This document shows positions 1-5,187 of a stretch of 5,187 nucleotides of DNA, piece after piece; position 1 is the stretch's first letter; each line of letters opens with the position of its first letter. The position numbers and the translations under genes were made by a program. A model generated the notes under the pieces. That model did not search any database. It was given only the letters and a program-made list of their open reading frames with translations, and was not told where the DNA came from. This stretch comes from Cellvibrionales bacterium UBA1854 (GTDB lineage: Bacteria; Pseudomonadota; Gammaproteobacteria; Pseudomonadales; Porticoccaceae): positions 1 to 5,187 of the forward strand of contig DDII01000057.1 in the NCBI GenBank assembly GCA_002338445.1, read 5' to 3'.

Positions 1-2006
1 TTGAAAGTTGGTTGTATGTCGAGCATGTGCAGTTTGAAATAAGTCGTGAAGGGAGTCAGTTTTCCTTTTCAGAGGGTAGATTTTCCAATCGATTTGCTGA
101 GTTGAGCTTTTCCGGTGATGTTAAGAGATTGGTGAGCGAAAAAAGCCCTGAAGATTCTCGTAATCCCTCATCAAATCGTGATGTAGATCCATCTAGTAAG
201 ATAGCGGATATTGTTGCTTTGTTGGAGCTGAACGAACCGATAATGGGGAATGTTGTCTTTTCGGCCGATGTCTGTGATCAAAAGCTAGCAGTGCTACATC
301 TATCAATTGACCTCGCCGGAGGAATGGTTGCTGGCATTGAAGTTGATAAACTTGAGGGAGAGTTCGAATACAGAGATCAAGCTGTTCGGGTTGATTCAGT
401 ATCATGTTTTGTAGGGGAGGAAGTGATTGCCTTAAGTGGTTTCTACGACGGGGCGGATCAACTTATTCAGTTTCAGTGCAACAGTTCATTTGATGTGTCG
501 AAGCTGGACGCTCCCTTTATAGTCGAGTTAAACGAGCTTTTTAAACAATATGGATTCACAATAGAAGAGTTGTCTTCGTTGTCAGTCAATGTTCCAAGCG
601 GGCCCGTTGAAACAATGTTGCAGCGGCTTTCTGGCAATGCTCAAGTATGTGTCGAAGAAGTGAGTGGCCTTTTAGTTGAGCCTATAGACTTCGCATTTAT
701 GGGGCACTCTTCGGGATGGATTGTTGATGCTCCTCAGATTTTACTTTCAGATACGGATAGTGAGGATCAGCTGAAACTGTGCATGGTATGTTCTCGGGAT
801 TTTAAGCATACAAGGTTGTCATTGGACGTTGAAGCCGCAACTTCGTTGATTGACCGGCTGGCGTTTGCGAATCCAGATGTAAAAGAGTTTTTATCACGTG
901 TTTCAAGTGCTGGGTTAAATTCGGTTGTGAAAAGTGAGATAGAAGTATCTGGTTTGGGTGAGGAGAGCTCGGTATGGAGTGGCTCGGTTGCAGCTCAGAA
1001 TATACGGTATCATACTGTTTATTTCAGTGATCTGAGCGGACATTTTTCCTTTTCAGATAATCGGTTAAAGGTTTCTCAGGTATTGGGAAAACAGAAAAGT
1101 GATGAGTGTTTAAAGGGACTTTTTGAGGTTAATTTTGCCGGCAAATATTTTTCTGGTGAATTGCTATCTGGATTGTCGCTTCGGGAAATAGAGGACATGG
1201 TTGGGGTTGAAACAGGAATATTTCATGATGCGTTTGACGTGGAGGGGGCCTCACGTTTTACGTTCAGTGGAGGAGTTAGTTATGACTCTTTTTATGATGC
1301 GGTATTTTCAGCATCACTCTCGGCTGAGCGTTTTCGTTCGGGTGATAAGGTGCTTAATCAGGTTGAAAGTTCGTGGAGAGGCAGTGGAAGTCGGTTGGAG
1401 TTAGAGGATTTGTCTGGAGGATTTTTGGGCGGAATGCTTTCGAGTGATGGGGCGGTTGTTTTTGATGCAGGAGAGGAGCATGGATGGTTTAATGGAATCG
1501 TTGAGCTGACGGGTGCTCCGATTGATCAATTTATGGATACAACGGTTGATGCGGAGTTAAATGTCGAGGGTCGTTTGCGATTTGATACGACGCGAAAGGC
1601 GGTCGAAAGTAGCGATAGTGTATTCGCGGTTGACTTAAAAGGGGATCAACTCGCAGAGCTCCCTGTTTTGAATGATTTATCATCCGTTCTGGGTTCGGTT
1701 TGGAAACCTCTAGATCTCTTTTCTATTAATCAAATGGGCGGGGATATTTATTGGAGGAAAAATCAGTTCGTAACCGATAATTTAATTTTTTCAGGTAATC
1801 TATTTGAGGGACGCTTGAAGGGTTCATATGATTTAGAGGCTGGTTATGATGCTGTTTTGAGAATACAGTTAAATGAAACGTCTGATATAAAGAAAGTTCT
1901 TCGGATTCTCACAAAACCTTTTTTTCGAATTCTGGATTTAAATTTATCAGGAAATATAAATGAGGCGGAGTGGAGCTTGAGAAGAATCGATGAAATCGTT
2001 CGATAA
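1..2006 (+). CDS. AsmA-like C-terminal domain protein, 5' end outside window
   Basis: The reading frame is already open at the left edge: codons from base 3 read E-S-W before the TTG at base 12. I therefore treat it as the last 667 residues of a longer protein, not as a gene starting at base 12. Seen: long runs of alternating polar and hydrophobic residues typical of beta-strands, almost no helical membrane segment, and a recurring F-S-F-S strand (bases 60-71 and 1044-1055). The last ~100 residues (about 545-650) have the AsmA/YhdP/TamB tail pattern: an L-P-V-L-N-D-L segment, then G-G-D-I-Y-W, then an L-I-F-S-G-N strand, then a G-R-L-K-G-S-Y-D-L-E-A-G-Y-D strand pair. Known for the family: N-terminally anchored, groove-shaped proteins that span the periplasm and are linked to moving phospholipid to the outer membrane. 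Inference: the missing N-terminus carries the membrane anchor. No closer subfamily name is supported. The divergent-PAP2 gene follows 47 bases later on the same strand. Confidence 0.72.
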   Translation, partial: ESWLYVEHVQFEISREGSQFSFSEGRFSNRFAELSFSGDVKRLVSEKSPEDSRNPSSNRDVDPSSKIADIVALLELNEPIMGNVVFSADVCDQKLAVLHLSIDLAGGMVAGIEVDKLEGEFEYRDQAVRVDSVSCFVGEEVIALSGFYDGADQLIQFQCNSSFDVSKLDAPFIVELNELFKQYGFTIEELSSLSVNVPSGPVETMLQRLSGNAQVCVEEVSGLLVEPIDFAFMGHSSGWIVDAPQILLSDTDSEDQLKLCMVCSRDFKHTRLSLDVEAATSLIDRLAFANPDVKEFLSRVSSAGLNSVVKSEIEVSGLGEESSVWSGSVAAQNIRYHTVYFSDLSGHFSFSDNRLKVSQVLGKQKSDECLKGLFEVNFAGKYFSGELLSGLSLREIEDMVGVETGIFHDAFDVEGASRFTFSGGVSYDSFYDAVFSASLSAERFRSGDKVLNQVESSWRGSGSRLELEDLSGGFLGGMLSSDGAVVFDAGEEHGWFNGIVELTGAPIDQFMDTTVDAELNVEGRLRFDTTRKAVESSDSVFAVDLKGDQLAELPVLNDLSSVLGSVWKPLDLFSINQMGGDIYWRKNQFVTDNLIFSGNLFEGRLKGSYDLEAGYDAVLRIQLNETSDIKKVLRILTKPFFRILDLNLSGNINEAEWSLRRIDEIVR

Positions 2007-2043
2007 ATCAGCGGTATGCGTGAATCGTAAGGACTTAATTGTT

Positions 2044-2048
2044 GGAGG
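2044..2048 (+). promoter_or_regulatory. Ribosome-binding site of the divergent-PAP2 gene
   Basis: GGAGG lies five bases before the ATG at 2054. It decides the start: the upstream in-frame TTG codons at 2039 and 2042 have no such site, and translation from them would run through this one. Confidence 0.75.
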
Positions 2049-2053
2049 CAGTT

Positions 2054-2491
2054 ATGAGTGGATTACATCCTAGTTTTTGGGCGGCGTTAGCCGGTTGGTT
2101 TTTGGCACAGTTTATAAAAATGATTAGTTGTTTCTTTCGTTCGGGAAAGCTCGATTTCAGTTATTTATTGAGTACGGGCGGTATGCCGAGTGCGCATTCG
2201 GCGATGGCGTGTTCTTTGGCCACATCCGTGGGTTTGCATGAGGGATTTGAGAGTGTTGCGTTTACGATTGTGGCAGCCTTTGCTGCGGTGGTTATGTTTG
2301 ATGCGCAAAGTGTTCGTAAAGCGGCAGGAGAACAGGCGAAGATATTGAATCAAATTGTGGATGAATTATTACACGAGCATCATTTATCTGAAAAAAAGTT
2401 AAAAGAGCTTTTGGGTCATACACGGTTAGAAGTTCTGGGCGGTCTGGCTACAGGCATTCTTTCTGCTCATATATGCAACCTTATTGCTTAA
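2054..2491 (+). CDS. Divergent PAP2 family (DUF212/YuiD-like) membrane protein
   Basis: This encodes a 145-residue protein. I chose the ATG at 2054 because a clean GGAGG ribosome-binding site (2044-2048) sits five bases upstream; an in-frame TTG at 2039 would lie before that site and is less likely. Family signatures are easy to see: G-G-M-P-S-A-H-S at residues 42-49, the D-A-Q-S-V-R-K-A-A-G-E-Q-A block at 83-95, and the L-L-G-H-T-R-L-E-V-L-G-G block at 119-130. Hydrophobic stretches lie at about 8-28, 50-60, 66-83 and 127-144, with a charged segment between the last two. Length matches the family, which is related to acid phosphatase/vanadium haloperoxidase (PAP2) proteins. The PSAHS motif corresponds to a PAP2 catalytic motif, but the substrate is unknown; a lipid or isoprenoid phosphate is an inference. 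It probably shares a transcript with the AsmA-like gene. Its stop codon overlaps the convergent ferredoxin stop. Confidence 0.9.
   Translation: MSGLHPSFWAALAGWFLAQFIKMISCFFRSGKLDFSYLLSTGGMPSAHSAMACSLATSVGLHEGFESVAFTIVAAFAAVVMFDAQSVRKAAGEQAKILNQIVDELLHEHHLSEKKLKELLGHTRLEVLGGLATGILSAHICNLIA
2488..2491. other. Shared TTAA at convergent stop codons
   Basis: The plus-strand PAP2-like gene ends in TAA at 2489-2491, and the minus-strand ferredoxin ends in TAA at 2490-2488. The palindrome TTAA serves both, so the genes overlap by four bases tail to tail. There is no room for an intergenic terminator, and none is visible. Confidence 0.85.
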
Positions 2492-2667
2492 TTCCCAGGC
2501 GGGACAATAGCTTCAACCGGACAGTGGCCCAGACAGAGTGAACAGGATGTGCAGTGGGCTGCGTTTATGATGTATTGATCATCACCTTGGGATATGGCTT
2601 GTTCAGGGCACTGAGGCTCGCAGGCACCACAACTGATGCAGGTTTCTTCGATGAAAAAGCTTTTCAG
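2488..2667 (-). CDS. Small 2[4Fe-4S] ferredoxin, apparent CTG start
   Basis: This is a bacterial-type ferredoxin with two complete C-x2-C-x2-C-x3-C-P motifs: C-I-S-C-G-A-C-E-P-Q-C-P at residues 10-21 and C-T-S-C-S-L-C-L-G-H-C-P at 39-50, numbered from the CTG start. The eight cysteines should bind two [4Fe-4S] clusters, giving a soluble low-potential electron carrier in the cytoplasm. The partner enzyme is not identifiable here. Start choice: no ATG, GTG or TTG lies in the usual place for this family. The only conventional start in frame is a GTG at 2736, which adds 23 residues of unferredoxin-like sequence and overlaps the upstream gene by 73 bases. A CTG at 2667-2665 instead gives L-K-S-F-F-I-E-E-T-C, the normal short lead to the first cluster. 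It overlaps the upstream TGA as CTGA and has GGAG eight bases before it. I prefer the CTG start; the coding identity is certain, the exact start is not. The TAA stop shares bases with the stop of the convergent PAP2-like gene. Confidence 0.88.
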   Translation of the reverse strand: MKSFFIEETCISCGACEPQCPEQAISQGDDQYIINAAHCTSCSLCLGHCPVEAIVPPGN

Positions 2668-2885
2668 GAAATTTTCTCCGCACTTTTTTCTAATTCCATT
2701 GCGGCTTTGAATTCTCGAATTTCGCAGGAGGGGCACATTACTTTTTCACCTTTGTAGACAACGCAGTCATGACTACCAGAGCAGCCAGGTTGTCTATCCC
2801 GGACTTTATTGATGATGCCGAGAATACTTATCGGAACGGCAAATAAGATGATGGTTGTGATGGTGAGTAATAATAAAATTTTCAT
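2664..2885 (-). CDS. Membrane-anchored small four-cysteine protein
   Basis: This encodes a 73-residue protein of unrecognised family. I chose the ATG at 2885-2883 because a hydrophobic segment starts right after it (residues 3-25, M-K-I-L-L-L-L...) and a promoter lies just upstream; the frame stays open further up, but that part reads as non-coding. No good Shine-Dalgarno is visible. After the membrane segment come K27, R29 and R31, so by the positive-inside rule the C-terminal part probably faces the cytoplasm. That part holds C35, C41, C51 and C54 (C-x5-C-x9-C-x2-C, with H39), a possible metal or Fe-S site, then a charged helical tail. The plan, one N-terminal membrane segment plus a short four-Cys tail, resembles NqrM (Na+-NQR maturation) and FeoB-associated Cys-rich proteins, but the cysteine spacing matches neither. 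The stop overlaps the ferredoxin start by four bases, so the two are probably translationally coupled and used together. The function is unknown. Confidence 0.75.
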   Translation of the reverse strand: MKILLLLTITTIILFAVPISILGIINKVRDRQPGCSGSHDCVVYKGEKVMCPSCEIREFKAAMELEKSAEKIS

Positions 2886-2895
2886 GATCGGTTTT

Positions 2896-2904
2896 TGATA
2901 TAAT
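2896..2904 (+). promoter_or_regulatory. Candidate extended -10 promoter for the TPR gene
   Basis: TGATATAAT combines a perfect TATAAT (2899-2904) with the TG of an extended -10 element (2896-2897). The -35 region 17 bases upstream is poor, as is common with extended -10 promoters. Transcription would start near 2911, about 63 bases before the ATG at 2974. An alternative is TTGACT (2916-2921) with a weak -10 near 2940-2945. The region is AT-rich, so a chance match is possible. Confidence 0.35.
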
Positions 2905-2927
2905 GAACTGCAATTTTGACTTTTTGG

Positions 2928-2956
2928 AATATATGGTGTTTCATACTTCTTATCAA
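2928..2956 (-). promoter_or_regulatory. Sigma70-like promoter for the Cys-protein/ferredoxin unit
   Basis: On the minus strand, TTGATA (2956-2951) and TATATT (2933-2928) are separated by exactly 17 bases. Each hexamer differs from consensus at one or two positions. A start of transcription near 2921 would give a leader of about 35 bases before the ATG at 2885. Placement, spacing and direction all fit the minus-strand pair. Confidence 0.55.
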
Positions 2957-2973
2957 CTTTAAGAGTGAAATTT

Positions 2974-4194
2974 ATGAGTAGAGATTCCAATAAGAAAGAC
3001 CCTTATCTCAATGCTGACTTATTAGGCAGTTTTTATGGTGGGAAGAGCAATAATGAAACAGATGAATCTGGATATGCTACGTCGAAGAAAATAGATTCAA
3101 TTGATCGAAAACATGCAAAAGACGGTAAATTGGCGAATCAAAAACGTGATGTATCGGCTCTGATTTATATTCTTAGATTGTCGGTTATTATTTTACTCAT
3201 CTTAGTGGCATTTTTTCTGCTTTATCAGGGAATCAGTCTATATCAAAGTCGGCTGTTGATTGAGCAAAAAGCTCAGGTGCCACCAGCGGTAATGGTAGAA
3301 AAACATGCTGCTCCGGCTCAATTTGATCAGGAAGATGACGTGCTGTTTTTTGAGCAACAGTGTGAAAAATGGCAACAGGAAGTTCTGGAAATTAGATCCA
3401 TTGAAGGCCTGCTGAAGCGGAATAATATCGAGCTTGCGTTGGAAAAATGTAATCAGCTTTTAACTGAAAACCCAGCTAATGAGCGGGTGTTAAGAATGAT
3501 TACGGATATCTATCAGGATATGGGGCGCAATGTCGAAGCGATCAATTCAATCATTCGTCTGCTGAACATTGACAATACAAACGATGAGCTAAAGATAAGA
3601 TTGATGAATGCCGTTTTTGCTCATGAGGATTATCAAGCGGTTATTCAGTTAAGCGATTGGTATTACAGTGCCTCCACTTTTAATCCCAAAATTCACAGAC
3701 TACTGTTAGATTCACAAATGGAGCTGGAAAAATTTGAAGAGGCGTTAATTTCAGCGGATCGCTTACTCAAAGAGAATGAACAGAACGTCGAGATTTATAA
3801 TCAAAAGATTCTAGCTTTGATGGAATTAGAGAGATATGGCGAGGCTATGAAGCTATTCGAAAAAGTGTATGAGCAGCGGTATCGAGATGCGGCTTTTTAT
3901 CGTGAATATGCATTATGTTGCGTCAGGCTGGGGCAGGTTAAAAAGAGCGTTGAGGTGTTAGGAAAGGCGGTGAATATATTTGGTCGGGGAGCCGTGATTC
4001 CATGGCTTTCTGATCCGGTATATGATATGCAACGAAAAGATACTTTCTTTAATACATTTGTTGTGCGAGTGGGTGGAGAAGCTGTAGCAAGAAATATGCA
4101 GGATGTTATGATGAAGCGGCAGGAGCAGACCGCCGAGTTGCCTACATTGTCACTGGATCGAGTACAAGAGAACATCCTTATTAAAGAAGATTAA
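2974..4194 (+). CDS. Single-pass membrane protein with TPR-repeat C-terminal domain
   Basis: This encodes a 406-residue protein. I chose the ATG at 2974, with a weak AAGAG (2961-2965) eight bases upstream; a GTG three codons earlier (2965) has no ribosome-binding site. Residues 1-60 are hydrophilic and lysine-rich, opening with D-P-Y-L-N-A-D-L-L-G-S-F-Y-G-G. A strong membrane segment lies at about 61-84. With the positive charge before it, the N-terminus should be cytoplasmic and the rest periplasmic. After a linker (about 90-125) comes a run of helical pairs with TPR spacing from about 143 to 338: A-L-E-K-C-N-Q-L-L near 155, A-I-N-S-I-I-R-L-L near 189, A-L-I-S-A-D-R-L-L near 257, A-M-K-L-F-E-K-V near 291 and S-V-E-V-L-G-K-A near 325. 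Each pair ends near a turn like N-P-A-N or N-E-Q-N. TPRs are protein-binding scaffolds, so this is likely an envelope assembly or tethering factor with unknown partner. The comEC gene follows 58 bases later on the same strand. Confidence 0.8.
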   Translation: MSRDSNKKDPYLNADLLGSFYGGKSNNETDESGYATSKKIDSIDRKHAKDGKLANQKRDVSALIYILRLSVIILLILVAFFLLYQGISLYQSRLLIEQKAQVPPAVMVEKHAAPAQFDQEDDVLFFEQQCEKWQQEVLEIRSIEGLLKRNNIELALEKCNQLLTENPANERVLRMITDIYQDMGRNVEAINSIIRLLNIDNTNDELKIRLMNAVFAHEDYQAVIQLSDWYYSASTFNPKIHRLLLDSQMELEKFEEALISADRLLKENEQNVEIYNQKILALMELERYGEAMKLFEKVYEQRYRDAAFYREYALCCVRLGQVKKSVEVLGKAVNIFGRGAVIPWLSDPVYDMQRKDTFFNTFVVRVGGEAVARNMQDVMMKRQEQTAELPTLSLDRVQENILIKED

Positions 4195-4226
4195 AAAGGG
4201 CAGTAAATGTATGTGATGTAGCGGTT

Positions 4227-4249
4227 AGTGCTTATTAATGATAGGCATT
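4227..4249 (+). promoter_or_regulatory. Possible RNA hairpin over the comEC start region
   Basis: Bases 4227-4235 can pair with 4241-4249 in a 9-bp stem (two G-U pairs) closing a five-base loop, TAATG, at 4236-4240. The loop contains the alternative start ATG 4238, and the 3' arm contains the only Shine-Dalgarno-like bases (AGG, 4243-4245) before ATG 4253. A second, outer pairing, GTAAATG (4203-4209) with CATTTAC (4246-4252), competes for part of the same bases. There is no T-run after it, so it is not an intrinsic terminator. Folding was judged by eye only. Confidence 0.3.
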
Positions 4250-4252
4250 TAC

Positions 4253-5187
4253 ATGCATGAGGTGCGTCGTCCACTTGTTGGCATTGCCATCTGTTGTTTT
4301 GGTGGAATGTTATTGGGTGAAGCCACGGATGAGTTATATCAGCTGATCTTTCCGCTTACGGTTTGCCTGTGGTGTATGGCTCTGTTTTATAAAAATCGAA
4401 GCTTCAATTTATATGTGTGGATAACCATTTTTCTCGTTGGCTTGTTGCATTATTCATCCGTGTCAATGCGTCAATCAACGACGGGTGTACAGAATCCGCT
4501 GGAAGCTTGTATTGAGCCCGATAGTTCTTACAGCGGAATAGTAATCAATGAACCGAAATTTATGCCGTTTCAGGCTTCAAGCCGAGGGGTATGGCGATTT
4601 GAACTTGATCTTCGTGCGTGTGATTGCAAAAAGGAGACCTTATTAAATCAACGTGTTCATGTTCGAGTATATGGATGGGGTAACGAAGAGATGCCCTATA
4701 TCTGGGAGCATGTGACCATGGAAGGGCGTGTGGAAAAAGATACTTGGCAACACGTTGAAAAATGGGAGCTCAACGTTAGGTCCATAGATTTTATTGAGCG
4801 AGCACCTAAAACCATTTGGTTGCGAGTAGCGGAACAATTGCGAAATCTGCGGGCTTATGCCCTGACTACATTGAGCGCAGAAGAAGAGCAGCATCAGGAC
4901 CATGCGGCTATTCAGCGTGCGGTTATCATCGGAGACCGGGAGGGTGTACCCTATGAGCTGCGGGATCTATTTCGGCACACAGGATGTATGCATGTTTTTG
5001 CGATTTCAGGACTGCATGTTGGGTTTTTACTTATCATAGCCAGTATTCTGGTCAGATTGATGGGTATCTCGTTACCTCATCACGGATGGATATTGATTCC
5101 CATTTTGATCGTTTATGTCTATTTGACGGGAATGAGAGCAAGTGTTTTGCGGGCGAGTTTAATGGCTGCAGGTTACTTGATCGCTAT
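4253..5187 (+). CDS. comEC: ComEC/Rec2 family DNA-uptake channel, N-terminal part
   Basis: The frame is open from 4253 to the right edge (311 codons plus two bases) with no stop, so the gene is truncated by the window. ComEC forms the inner-membrane channel that carries one DNA strand into the cell during natural transformation. Seen in order: hydrophobic segments at about 8-24, 30-46 and 53-69; a soluble beta-rich region at about 85-185, in the place of the DUF4131/OB-like domain; then the start of the Competence domain. The latter has A-V-I-I-G-D-R-E-G at 223-231, the diagnostic T-G-C-M-H-V-F-A-I-S-G-L-H-V-G at 243-257, a membrane segment, and T-G-M-R-A-S-V-L-R-A-S-L-M at 292-304. Any C-terminal metallo-beta-lactamase-like domain would lie outside the window. 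The start is uncertain: ATG 4253 has a weak AGG seven bases upstream, while ATG 4238 would add M-I-G-I-Y with no visible ribosome-binding site; an in-frame TAG at 4226 excludes anything earlier. Confidence 0.93.
   Translation, partial: MHEVRRPLVGIAICCFGGMLLGEATDELYQLIFPLTVCLWCMALFYKNRSFNLYVWITIFLVGLLHYSSVSMRQSTTGVQNPLEACIEPDSSYSGIVINEPKFMPFQASSRGVWRFELDLRACDCKKETLLNQRVHVRVYGWGNEEMPYIWEHVTMEGRVEKDTWQHVEKWELNVRSIDFIERAPKTIWLRVAEQLRNLRAYALTTLSAEEEQHQDHAAIQRAVIIGDREGVPYELRDLFRHTGCMHVFAISGLHVGFLLIIASILVRLMGISLPHHGWILIPILIVYVYLTGMRASVLRASLMAAGYLIA

Noticed and set aside
12..14. TTG at 12 as the true start of the AsmA-like gene
   Set aside because: The frame is open upstream to the window edge, there is no ribosome-binding site, and the protein would begin in mid-domain without a membrane anchor.
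193..405. 70-codon minus-strand open frame
   Set aside because: It lies wholly within the AsmA-like gene; its Q/R/L-rich composition is typical of an antisense shadow, with no domain or ribosome-binding site.
1201..1404. 67-codon plus-strand frame
   Set aside because: It is out of frame inside the well-supported AsmA-like gene and lacks recognisable protein features.
2165..2353. 62-codon minus-strand frame
   Set aside because: It is antisense to the conserved PSAHS-to-GEQA part of the divergent-PAP2 gene; its Arg/His/Thr-rich sequence looks non-coding.
2554..2757. 67-codon plus-strand frame between the PAP2-like and TPR genes
   Set aside because: It is antisense to the ferredoxin and Cys-protein genes, whose Cys motifs and coupling are convincing; this frame has no domain signal.
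2664..2885. Calling the small Cys protein NqrM
   Set aside because: The plan is similar (N-terminal membrane segment, four Cys), but the Cys spacing differs and no Na+-NQR genes are present in the window.
3897..4175. 92-codon minus-strand frame
   Set aside because: It is a shadow of the TPR gene 3' half, with no motif or start signal.
4195..4252. Intrinsic terminator after the TPR gene
   Set aside because: The hairpin here is not followed by a T-run and sits over the next gene's start, so a terminator is not supported.
4643..4903. 86-codon minus-strand frame
   Set aside because: It is antisense to comEC, which carries diagnostic motifs in the plus frame.

Overview
The window is an ordinary-looking stretch of bacterial chromosome, AT-leaning by eye. 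It holds six protein-coding genes, two of them cut by the window edges. An AsmA-type lipid-transport protein implies a Gram-negative (diderm) cell. ComEC and the divergent-PAP2 protein are widespread and do not fix the phylum. A PVC-group bacterium (Kiritimatiellota, Lentisphaerae or Verrucomicrobia-like) is only an impression. I saw no rRNA, tRNA, CRISPR array, insertion sequence, phage gene or recognisable defence system.

Layout from left to right. (1) Bases 1-2006, plus strand: the C-terminal part of a large AsmA-like protein whose start lies outside the window. (2) Bases 2054-2491, plus strand: a small divergent-PAP2 (DUF212/YuiD-like) membrane protein, 47 bases downstream and probably co-transcribed. 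(3) Bases 2885-2488, minus strand: a two-gene unit. It encodes a 73-residue membrane-anchored protein with four cysteines, then a 59-residue 2[4Fe-4S] ferredoxin. The ferredoxin appears to start at a rare CTG codon inside a CTGA overlap with the upstream stop. Its own stop overlaps the PAP2 gene stop in a shared TTAA. (4) Bases 2886-2973: a compact divergent control region with a good sigma70-like promoter on the minus strand and a candidate extended -10 promoter on the plus strand. (5) Bases 2974-4194, plus strand: a single-pass membrane protein with a TPR-repeat C-terminal domain. (6) Bases 4253-5187, plus strand: the N-terminal part of a ComEC/Rec2 DNA-uptake channel, running off the right edge. 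The 58-base gap before it can fold into a hairpin around its possible start sites.

How the genes may work together. The AsmA-like protein and the PAP2-like protein both point to envelope lipid handling. The minus-strand pair looks like a small electron-transfer or Fe-S module: a membrane-tethered Cys protein translationally coupled to a soluble ferredoxin. The TPR protein and ComEC are same-strand neighbours and may share a transcript. A role of the TPR protein in competence is only a guess from position. The least explained part of the window is the Cys-protein/ferredoxin pair with its unusual start codon.
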